Position numbers and translations under genes: made by a program
Part shown: positions 55,617 through 64,000 of the stretch, in pieces
Layout of the letters: each line of letters opens with the position of its first letter
Numbering within the stretch: the first letter of the stretch is position 1
Notes under the pieces: model-generated
Databases searched by the model: none
Told to the model about the DNA's origin: nothing
What the model saw: only the letters and a program-made list of their open reading frames with translations
Source: Lactarius indigo
Taxonomy: Eukaryota; Basidiomycota; Agaricomycetes; Russulales; Russulaceae
DNA: 64,000 nt
Direction: 5' to 3'
Assembly: GCA_025766275.1 (NCBI GenBank)
Contig: JAFKAC010000077.1
Span: 62,001-126,000 of the forward strand

Positions 55617-56162
55617 CACTGGACAGAAAATACCCTTTTATTGTTAACAAAATTTAGGCATATCCTATAACAAAAGGTAATTTTTATCCATAATTCTTCA
55701 TACATAAAATGTTGATAAGGGAACTAAACATTGTCATTGCAATTTCAAAGCACAATATGTAGACAATATAAATTTCCTTTCCTATAATATTGTTTGAATA
55801 TCATAGAGGTTATACTCATGCATCTTGTTGAGACATTTCACATGGTATATATCTTGATAAAGTGTTTCTGGTAAACCCTGAACCTTGCCCAAACCCTCTA
55901 AACTGAACCACTGTTGCATTTTTATAAAGATATTACCATGTGAAATGTTTCAACAAGATACATAATGTAACCTCCATAATATTCTGACAATATTGTGAAA
56001 AAAAGTTTTATACTGTCTACATATTTTGCTTTGAAATTGCAATGACAATATTTAGTTACCTTATTAACATTTTATGTATGAAGAATTATGGATAAAAATT
56101 ACCTTTTGTTATAGGATATGCCTAAATTTTGCCAATGATAAAAGGGTATTTTCCATCCAGTG
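55617..56162. mobile_element. Foldback MITE with CACTG ends
   Basis: 546 bp made of two arms of about 235 bp in inverted orientation around a ~75-bp AT-rich loop. Ends read CACTGGACAGAAAATACCC and (reverse complement of right) CACTGGATGGAAAATACCC. A 3-bp duplication ATC flanks it (55614-55616 and 56163-56165). CACTG ends with 3-bp TSDs suggest a non-autonomous CACTA-like element; the superfamily assignment is inference. Confidence 0.8.
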
Positions 56163-56165
56163 ATC

Positions 56166-58255
56166 TCTCTTCCAGGTCTGAAGTTGTTCCCTTGAAAGCT
56201 CAAAGCCTTGATATACAAACATATTAATGTCCCATCTAAGTTTAAGTACCGCAATGACAGCCTCCTCACTCTTAGAGGCATGCTTACTGCCAATCAGGTC
56301 AACAACCCCAACACCTTGAACCTCTAAGGCAATCATATTCATTGTGTTCTCAAGCATGGCTTCACTACCAACACCACCATTGGCACACTCACCAGGTTTA
56401 TGTCTTTCATCCACAAGTACTTTATCACTGGCAATGTGGAGTTGCTTGAGGTGCCCATTCTTTCTTATGAGCATAACTCTGGCACTTTCTCCAAAGCATC
56501 AGCAAAAACAATAAAACTTTTGGGTGATTACTATCACTTATAGTCACCATAAGTGCCACAACGCCACTCTAGATTTCCAAATTGGTGAAAGTGCATATGA
56601 TAGCTCCCCAAATCAGAAATCTGTCACCCAGCTAGGATAATTCTTCCAATGAATTTTAATTACCAGCTGATTACTTGGTGGCTTGTATGTGATTGTGTGT
56701 GTAGCTTTAGATTATATCTTCTATCGGCCTCCAAATGCATGTTGTATGCAATCAGAAGTATTTTAATGGGTTGCAAGCAATCATGAGATCTTCCATGACT
56801 TAGATGTGATTTTTATTGATTGTAAACTATGGCAATCACCTGTTACTGTATATTGTACTCACGATCTCACACTGGTTCTTTTGAGAGTTCATAACACAAT
56901 CTGATTCATTCAGTAATTCTACAATCTCTACTACTGGCACAAGATCTGCAACCGGGGACAGGACATAATTTGGAACAGAATTGGAAAAACTACTAGCGAC
57001 GACGCTGTGATAAGAAGGCCCATCAGTGGTTTATCCATCAGGTAATAAAAGACATTACCAATTTGGGTGGTTTGGGGCCTGTGAGTTTGAGTCACTTTAC
57101 AGAGTGGGTTGTCCCTTCTCCATTATTGACTTCCAGGTCCAGGTCCCCACCCCTGGTCCTGGTGTCCCTTTGTTTACCAGTGTTTCATTTCCCAACAGTT
57201 TGCTTCCTCGGCGACCATGGCATGATAGGTGATGTCATATTGTTGTCATCGCTATCTTCATCGACCCTGCTACAAGTCTTGAGACTTGGTGTTGTTGCTC
57301 AGTGAACACCGGCAGTTTGTGACCTTGGACTCAAAGGCGATGGCAACGTGTCAGATGGGTCATTTCTGCCAGCGTCTGTAGTATCGGTCAAATTGGAGTC
57401 GTCCTTGTCCCATGGGCCTAATGTCATGGATATCACGGACTGAGGTGCGATGGGCTCGGATGCTTACTGGGCTCTTTGACTGATGTTTGTTTAGGCACTT
57501 CCTCTTGCACTTCCTTTTCAGCATGATGATCCTTGGACTGGTCCTTCACCTTCGCCAGGAACCCACTTGTTGCCCCTTTGGCAGATCCCACAGATCTCAG
57601 GCCATTCTCATTCCCAAAGAGTTCACTGTCAACTAAATTTAGTGTGGTCCACATCAGTGAGAATAACTTACATGTTCCACCACCAAATGGTTTCATTGGT
57701 CCATTTGTCACCTTGCTTAAAAATCTGGAATAACATATCCACAAAGTCTTGGTAGTCGAACTTCCCATCCTGGCCAGACCACACTGGCTGAGAGCTCAGT
57801 GTAAACTGGGCCTATCACTGCATCAGTAGTGTATCGAGGAAATCAATGGAGTCAACTTACCAGCATCACTACATACATGATAATTGGAACTGTCACTTTC
57901 TCAATTTTGCACAGTTTTGCCACAGAGTCTCGAGCAGGTCTGTCATTAGAGGAAGGCCATCAGGAAAAATGGGATCCTAAAATCTTTAAAAATCTTCAGA
58001 AATATTAGAAATATGTTGAGAAATGACCAATCTTTCCAATTTTCCAGAATTGTTAAGACTTTTAAGATAAAAACATTCCCTCTGATATATTTCATAAACT
58101 CTTACCAAATATTGGCACAAATGGACATATGTTCAGTCTGTTTTAGGTGAATTTGTCCAAATTTAAGTAATCCAGTTCAAGCAATTGTTTAGTCAACTGT
58201 CAAAACAATGATATATTTGTAACTGATAAGAACATGTGGCTACAATCTAATTAAT
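56166..58255. other. AT-rich stretch with unassigned ORF fragments
   Basis: Minus-strand ORF 56474-56163 (LIRKNGHLKQLHIASDKVLV, ANGGVGSEAMLENTMNM) and minus-strand ORF 57768-57433 (Lys/Glu-rich C-terminus EKEVQEEVPKQTSVKEPSKH) look like decayed coding sequence, but no family is recognised and no gene model closes. The rest, especially 57780-58255, is non-coding AT-rich DNA. This may be the original chromosomal background or an old degraded element. Confidence 0.35.
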
Positions 58256-58633
58256 ATAGGAGTTGCCCACTGTGGTGAGGGGCATGGTGGGTCGGCGGTG
58301 GCAGAATTTTTGCATGCTGTTTTGGTGTGGTATGGTGGTGAGTTGGTGGGTGGTCGGGTCTTGCACGCTGTTTTGAGGTGGTGATCGGGTCTTGCATACT
58401 GTATTGGGGCGGTGTGGTAATTGGTTGGTGGTTGGGGTCTTGCATGCCATGTTGGGGCGGCGGTGGCGGTGGGGTCTTGCACTGAGTGTTGGCAATGTGT
58501 GACAGGTCGATGGTGGCAGAGTTTTGAAGTGGCGTGGCAACATCTTGCATGGCGTGTCATGGTGGCATAAGGTTGGGTTGGATGTGGCGGGGTCTTGTGT
58601 GCCAAGTTGAGGTGGCGTAGTGGGTTGGCAGTC
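58256..58633. repeat. Diverged GT-rich minisatellite
   Basis: Interspersed units of GGGTCTTGCATGCTGTTTTG type alternate with GGTGGTG-rich spacers, about ten units. The minus-strand ORFs (Pro/His/Thr-rich) are repeat artefacts. Confidence 0.65.
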
Positions 58634-59202
58634 TGTAACGCCACTACAGGGGCGTTAAGTACAACCTGTACTAAGTCAGTCAGTCGATCGGTAGTCCGAG
58701 CTCAGAGGCTCGACTTCAGTAGCGATGATGCACAAGAGTCACAAGGACGTATGTCACTTGGACTATAGAGGGAGGCTAAGACTCGAAGGTCTAGCAAAGA
58801 CGGGATTCAGGAGACAAGGAACTTCGCATAGACGAGTGTAGTATTACACAAGAAGTCTAGTCTACCGTACAAGCTAGGTAGTACTGGGCTTAAATACGCG
58901 TGGTGTTGTACCATATAGACACGGGCGTAATGTTGTCCCTTATCAGGGAACAAAAGGTGGGATATAATGAGAACAAAGGAGAATCACGCGGGTCCGTGCG
59001 TGGGCGAGAAGTAATTGGAAACTAGCACATGTCGGGCTTTATCGAAAGATAACGACGATAAGCAGAGCGCGTGATAGGAACCGGGTAAACATAATGTCCA
59101 CGTAGTCATACAGGGCTTGTAAGGTGAAGGTAAGGGTCGAATAGGAAAAGGAAAAAGCGAGTCCGAAGGAAAGAACAAGACCGTGAGCAGAAAATCGTAA
59201 CA
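58634..59202. repeat. Solo gypsy-type LTR, no TSD
   Basis: 569 bp, TGTAACGCCACTACAGGGGC to AAAATCGTAACA, the same family as 44235-44794. The flanks (CAGTC before, GAAAG after) do not match, and the DNA on the two sides differs in character, suggesting recombination between elements or a deletion. Confidence 0.85.
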
Positions 59203-59614
59203 GAAAGGCGGGCATTCCGAAAGCACAGGTACATATTTATACATCTATTACACACATCCCACAGATCCTAAAGACATATGCATACAGCCCATTGCGTCGG
59301 ACAAGTCACAGGATGTCCGCAGTGGGGTGACTCGCCCTGTAACTCGTAGTGCTGCAGAGCTCCCCACAAAGCCGTCTGCGTCCCCCGGGACATCCGCTCC
59401 CACTGGCACCATGCATCCGATGGGTGTCACCATCCCCACCACCACAAAGCCCCAAGACCTTGGCAAATTGGATGCCAGGACAGCTGCACTCAAGATTTGG
59501 CTTGCACAACTGTGGGAAACAGTCACCAAGCTTAGGGCTAATTTGAAAGACATAAATGACGAGCTTCACAAGGTAGTTCTTGAGATTGAACAGACTGCGG
59601 CCACCCTCGGGTGA
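59203..59614 (+). pseudogene. Unassigned coding exon of a KDZ-associated region
   Basis: An open frame running to the TGA at 59612-59614 encodes a Pro/Thr-rich segment (TRSAAELPTKPSASPGTSAP) followed by a helical, coiled-coil-like end (ARTAALKIWLAQLWETVTKL...LHKVVLEIEQTAATLG). A possible splice acceptor (CACATCCCACAG) lies near 59260. It looks like the 3' exon of a gene cut by the LTR. The family is not recognised; next to a gene 1 homologue it may be another KDZ cargo gene. Confidence 0.4.
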
Positions 59615-59639
59615 TCCGCACTATTGCATAGCCCATGTA

Positions 59640-59815
59640 TCGTGTCATATGTAGCTGTCAATCAAATGGAACATATAGCAGATATAGTTGGTCGGATTTC
59701 TGCTTCTCCTGATGCCTGTACCATGTTATATGTAAATGTCAATTGAATGGGCTGTATGGCGGATATACATAGCCGGACGTCCGCTTCGCCCGATACCTGT
59801 ACTACGACCATTATA
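59640..59815. repeat. Two-unit diverged direct repeat
   Basis: Two units of about 85-90 bp share TATGTAAATGTCAATTGAAT/ATGTAGCTGTCAATCAAATG-type starts and GGCGGATATA...CTGATGCCTGTAC-type ends. The rest of the gap to 60221 has nothing coding. Confidence 0.45.
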
Positions 59816-60221
59816 TCATCACATATGTCCACTCTGATATCAAATCCTCAAGTGCTCCTTTCTGCCCCATCTGTTGTCTCCACATGTCCATACATGTTTC
59901 ACATATGTCTCATCTTCAGGTGCAGAGGTCCACTATTAGAACATTGCAATACCAAGTCATGCCATGGCTATTACATGTCGGGACATCCTCTTGCACAATA
60001 TGATACCCCACATTGCTCAAACAGTTTCATTGTATTGGTGCTTGATGTCGGACCATTCCCGACCATCATCCGATTCTCTATTGTATCACAGGAACATATT
60101 TAATGACTGGCCATCACAATGAGATGTTCATATCCATCCACTTAAGCGTCACACCTAGTACATTTGTCCATCCTCTCAATCACCATACCTTGTCCATCTC
60201 TCCATCCTCATCTCATCCATT

Positions 60222-61851
60222 ATGCAGAATGAATACCTCAATGATTCTGATCGTAGTGGAGATCCCTCAAGCTTACAGAGCTATGGGGAGCAATCTGTGA
60301 ACACAGGATTCTCTATTACCCCTCGAGATGGAGACATTCTACTAGAATATCTTGATAAGTTCCAAGAGGCTGATACTCATGATTGCACTAGGATTGTTGA
60401 GAAGGCTATGGGAGAGCTGTATCATCTCCGCCCCACTAATACACCCTTTGACAAGAAGGATGCAAGAAAGGCATGTTTCGCTATGAATATCGGACCATCC
60501 TTCTCATTTCCCATCCCAGAAAATCCACAAGTGGTTTTATAACCACTATGTCCACCCCAAGCGTCAATACATCAAGTTTACTCGTAAATGGTCCACTAGG
60601 AACGCATTCTATCACCTGAACCGTGATGGGGTCTTAAGGCTTGCAAAGGAGACCTCTGGGACAGAACCAGGAAGTCCTGCATTCTTGGGGGCCCTTCAGG
60701 ACACAACCACTGCTCTATGGAATGAACTGTCTATTGAGGATCAAGAGGAGTATCAAGAGTCTGCTAGGGAGTGGTCAGAGAAGACACCACCAAAGAACAT
60801 TCAATCAAGGTATGCACATATCCAAATCACCTGTTGATTGATTCCTCATATACCTCCTATGTAGGATGGCATCCTCTCTGTGTGAGCGGATCATCCAGGA
60901 CTTCCAAAGTCAGCTTTATAGGACATGCAGAATCCGCTCCATTGTCCTAACTGCATATGAGGGTGAAGACAACGACCTCAAGATAGGCTTGTAAGCAGTC
61001 AAATACATATCCCTTGGTCATGTCCACTGAGCGTCGGTTCATCCGATCTTAGCAATGATGTCAACAGTATATTGCAGGATGGAAAGGACTTTCGGAAGTT
61101 CTGTCCAGACTGGAAGAGTGCTGCCCTCTGGCAGCAATGGGCTCAATTTGGGATGCAGTGCTTTGCCAAAGGTATGTTATGCCCATCATCTTGTCTCAAG
61201 TGATTACATCTAATAAATGTATGCCTCAGATACTGTGAAGGAACGTCCGAAAAGGGACCTCTCAAAGACCATCACCACCCCAATCCCCCTTGCATTCAAT
61301 GCAGATGGATTCCCAGAGCTCCCGAAAGTTGTTTCCCATGATGGATATAAAGCTAAGATCGTTCAAACATTGCTGAGGGACTATTGCACTGCACATATCC
61401 GTGAGTCATTCTTCAATTCATGTGCTGCAGTATGTCACATATGTGAATAAGGATATGTCACTGGAATCGAGAACCAGACCATTCCATGGGGTTCATTGTC
61501 AAGTGATCCATCTGCCTGGATAGATGAGGAATGTATTCCATATGATTTTGAGTGGAAGGACCCATCCAAGATCTAGATTGATGAGGTCTTTTGCCTTCTA
61601 GACCATTGGAGGGATAGGCAAGACCAAGGTATTGATCCCCTGATGTGGGTTCCAACATGCCCACTCTTCAATGATATGAAACAGCCTACAATACATAAGC
61701 AGAACATCCGACGTGCTTGACCCAAGCAATCAGATGGATCTGACAAAGAGTCCTTTGACCTTCACTATAATGAGGACTCTAATCCTCAGGGTGACAAGAC
61801 TGATGACTCTTTGGATGAATCATCTGTCCATGATGAGCCATCTGACCATTC
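60222..61851 (+). pseudogene. Gene 1 homologue from another KDZ family, truncated
   Basis: Exon by exon homologous to gene 1 (19612-21544): MQNEYLNDSDRSGD start, HLRPTNTPFDKKDARK, KIHKWFYNHYVHPKRQYIKF, the HMG-like LWNELSIEDQEEYQESAREW, then RIIQDFQSQLYRTC and PKVVSHDGYKAKIVQTLLRD. The first intron's donor is GC (AAAG|GCATGT) where gene 1 has GT. An in-frame TAG occurs at 61574-61576 (after DPSK-Ile). It is cut at 61851 by copia 2. No transposase of this family is in the window. Confidence 0.75.
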
Positions 61852-62469
61852 TGTTGATAAGTGACCCTTGCGCACTTAGCGGCTCGTACGGACCGGACTT
61901 GCAGCATGGACTGCTTTAGATTAGATTAAATGGACATGTAGATTACTTACTTCTGATCTGTACAATCTAGCGCTTATCATTGCATCATGTATGACATCAC
62001 TGTACAAATGACATCGTGTAGACTACTCTGGACTCTTCATTGTACTCCGTCTCTTGTTCTCCTTTTAGCACTATGTTTATTATGATGTCACTATGATATC
62101 ATTTGGTCTGGACTTTCCTTGTTCTTGTACGCCTTGTTCCCTTTACACACACACCTTTGTCCTGTTGTAGAACAATGCGTCCCTTGTATTCTGTGACACT
62201 CTGTTACTCACCTTGTAGTAGTGTCACCCTCCTGTATAGTATAAGTAGTAGGCTTGTACGCTCCTGGTCCACATCAGTTCCTCACTGCTCTGTGTGCCAG
62301 GTATGTCTTATCCTCTCAATTGTATGATCAGTTCCTCACTGCTCTGTGTGCCAGACAATCTCCTGCTTCACTTGCCTGACCCCCTGTTGCTGCCTTCCAG
62401 CCACTCTTGATATCTCACCACAGTCTACTTTGTCACTGTGAGTATCATCTTCATGTGTGCTGTTCATCA
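61852..62469 (+). repeat. 5' LTR of copia 2
   Basis: 618 bp, TGTTGATAAGTGACCCTTGC to GTGCTGTTCATCA. Nearly identical to the solo LTR at 15505-16117. Confidence 0.92.
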
Positions 62470-62484
62470 GGTTATGGGCCCTGG
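62470..62484 (+). other. Copia 2 primer-binding site (half initiator tRNA-Met)
   Basis: GGTTATGGGCCC directly after the LTR is complementary to GGGCCCATAACC, the anticodon stem-loop sequence of eukaryotic initiator tRNA-Met. Copia of Drosophila and Ty5 are known to use an internal half-tRNA in this way. The same site occurs in copia 1 (54056-54042, minus). Confidence 0.8.
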
Positions 62485-63251
62485 TGCCCTAGCCACTCCA
62501 CTTGGCTGGTCACTGTCTTCCTAGGAGGACACACCAGGCTAAGGTCTGTCTGGGGCCTTACCAGCCTTGCCCAAGGCAGAGAGCAGTGGGGCGCCACTTG
62601 TCTCTGCTGAGGAACCTCCTGTACATGTACTGCCCAATAGTCCTACTTTCACCCCTACTGTTTTCCTAGCCCCTGTGCTATGCGCAAGGAGACTGGATCT
62701 GGTAGCCCCTTAACTTCAAAATATCCAGGCGTGCATGGCCCACTGGGCTGTGTATTGTGGAGCTTAGTGCCAGCTGTCTCTGGTGCTCCACACTGGGCGC
62801 AGGATCTCCTCACCATGGGAGTGTAAAACCTGGTTCAGGCTCTGGGGGGTGTTCACCATTGTGGTGTTCTGCAACCAGATACCTGCCTTGTAGCGGCAAT
62901 GGGAAAGGATTCAGTAAAGCCACTGGTGGCGATGAGGCAACCAACAGGCCGAGGAGGCTGAGGTAGACAGCCTTGGGCTCTGAAAGCAATCCCTTCACCT
63001 TCCCCCTGACACAAACCATTTGAGCTGTGTCCTAGACACATCCTGGCTGGCAGCTAGCTCATGGTATGGCAAAGGGACTCTCTCAACCTGGGCCTAGCCC
63101 TTGTATCACTGGCATACTATCAGGAGGCAGGACGCATTAGCATTCTGGCCTTACAGAATCACAGACAGGAGTGGTACCCCCTCTATCTTTATGTCTTGCA
63201 ACTATGAAGCACTGTCACTGACTGCTCCTCGGCGATAGATAAATCATCCCA
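62485..63251 (+). other. Copia 2 leader
   Basis: About 770 bp up to the gag ATG, closely matching the copia 1 leader. A 69-codon antisense frame (63019-62810) is identical in translation in both leaders, explained by the high nucleotide identity. Confidence 0.7.
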
Positions 63252-64000
63252 ATGTCTTCTCATGCACCATCTCCCACTGGCGCTGCTGCTGGTGCTACTG
63301 CTACTGCGGGAGGCTCCACGCTTCCTCCCACTGGGTCCACACCCTCTACACGTATCTCTGCCGCCTATGGCGCAACGTTCGGCATGCCCTCTGGCATTCG
63401 CCTTGAACAGTTCGACGGCACTCACTGGAATGAGTGGTCTGGGACAATTGAAGCCATCCTCACGCTGCACGAAGCAGAGGATGGGTTCACCCTCCACCAT
63501 GGACCAGTTGATGTCTCTCAAGATGAATGGGACTCAGTACAACGTCGGGCGAAGGCATATCTCCGCCTTTACCTCAAACCTGATGTCTACTCCCTCGTTG
63601 CTGACAATGCTGCCTATCCCACCTTCAAAGCCAAGTGGGACAAGCTCAGAGACGTATACGCTGGTGCTTCGGGCAGCACCACCATCTTCAACCTGTGGAT
63701 CCAGTTAACTCAAGCCCGCCTCAACGACTCCGCACCCATGGCCTCTCAGTTGGCCAAGCTCAATGAGCTAAGGGTTGCCCTTTCCAACACACAGATGGGT
63801 GTCACTGACACCCAATTCTGCCTCATTCTCCTCCACGCACTGCCACCCTCCTACGAGGTGTTGGCCTCTACCATCCTCACCAGTGGGGCCCCCTCCGCAC
63901 TCAAGCACGCTGAAATAATTGCACGCATAGTGTTGGAAGAAGCTCGCCGTGCCAGACCCTCTGGCTCTTCCCTCAACAAGGTGGCCCCTGTCAAGTTGAC
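63252..64000 (+). CDS. Copia 2 gag-pol, N-terminal part
   Basis: The ATG at 63252 opens a frame that stays open to the window edge (249 codons). The protein begins MSSHAPSPTGAAAG and contains UBN2-type gag (HWNEWSGTIEAILTLHEAED, RLYLKPDVYSLVADN, KWDKLRDVYAGASGSTTIFN). It is colinear with copia 1 gag but clearly diverged, mostly at synonymous and Ala/Ser/Pro-rich positions. Its gag assembles the particle; the remaining domains lie beyond the edge. Confidence 0.9.
   Translation, partial: MSSHAPSPTGAAAGATATAGGSTLPPTGSTPSTRISAAYGATFGMPSGIRLEQFDGTHWNEWSGTIEAILTLHEAEDGFTLHHGPVDVSQDEWDSVQRRAKAYLRLYLKPDVYSLVADNAAYPTFKAKWDKLRDVYAGASGSTTIFNLWIQLTQARLNDSAPMASQLAKLNELRVALSNTQMGVTDTQFCLILLHALPPSYEVLASTILTSGAPSALKHAEIIARIVLEEARRARPSGSSLNKVAPVKL

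Larger units (their letters stand above)
61852..64000 (+). mobile_element. Ty1/copia retrotransposon 2 (5' part; runs off right edge)
   Basis: LTR, leader and the start of gag-pol on the plus strand. Likely 5' TSD is CATTC (61847-61851), which cannot be checked because the 3' end is outside. It is in opposite orientation to copia 1; their LTR-leader parts form a long inverted pair. Confidence 0.9.

Noticed and set aside
58240..58644. Pro/His/Thr-rich ORFs on the minus strand
   Set aside because: Three overlapping frames are open at once over a GT-rich minisatellite; there is no sign of a gene.

Overview
The window is transposon-dense DNA from a basidiomycete fungus, most likely an Agaricomycete. 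The evidence is: KDZ-type transposases with an N-terminal CxC2-like cysteine cluster, introns of about 45-75 nt with GT-AG borders, chromodomain Ty3/gypsy elements, Ty1/copia elements, and a Zn2Cys6 DNA-binding protein. No rRNA, tRNA, CRISPR or ordinary housekeeping gene is visible. The species cannot be told from the sequence.

Layout. 1-11545 is the right-hand part of a large KDZ transposon (copy A). It carries five genes: an HMG-box-like gene (gene 1, minus strand, running off the left edge), gene 2 (minus), a Zn2Cys6 gene (gene 3, plus), a small acidic gene (gene 4, plus) and the KDZ transposase (gene 5, plus), followed by a subterminal repeat array and a terminal inverted repeat (TIR). 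Copy A sits in the transposase of a second KDZ element (B, right end at 13213). B in turn sits in a third (C, right end at 13990). 13991-15266 is low-complexity repeat DNA followed by a broken host-like exon.

15267-55187 is one nested stack, resolved by target-site duplications (TSDs). A host-like reading frame is split by a solo copia LTR (TSD TGCCC). That LTR is split by a full copia element (15365-54671, TSD TATAT). The copia reverse transcriptase is split by a complete second copy of the KDZ transposon (17615-49942, TSD TCCCGTT). That KDZ copy is split by a gypsy element (25289-33235, TSD GCTGT), a solo copia LTR (33477-34080, TSD ATGCA) and a second gypsy element (36434-45019, TSD CATTT). 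The second gypsy's 3' LTR holds another solo LTR (44235-44794, TSD CTTAC). After removing the nested insertions the KDZ transposon is about 15.2 kb.

55188-58633 is AT-rich sequence with the rest of the host-like frame, a 546-bp foldback MITE and a minisatellite. 58634-64000 holds another solo gypsy-type LTR, remains of the gene-1 homologue of a different KDZ family, and a second copia element (from 61852) whose gag-pol runs off the right edge.

How it fits together. The main object is the roughly 15.2-kb five-gene KDZ transposon, seen twice. Copy A has apparently intact cargo but a one-base deletion in the transposase. The second copy has lost CpG sites, has three nonsense codons in the transposase, and has gene 3 broken by a frameshift and two insertions. 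LTR pairs within each retroelement differ at only a few positions by eye, so most of the stack looks young.
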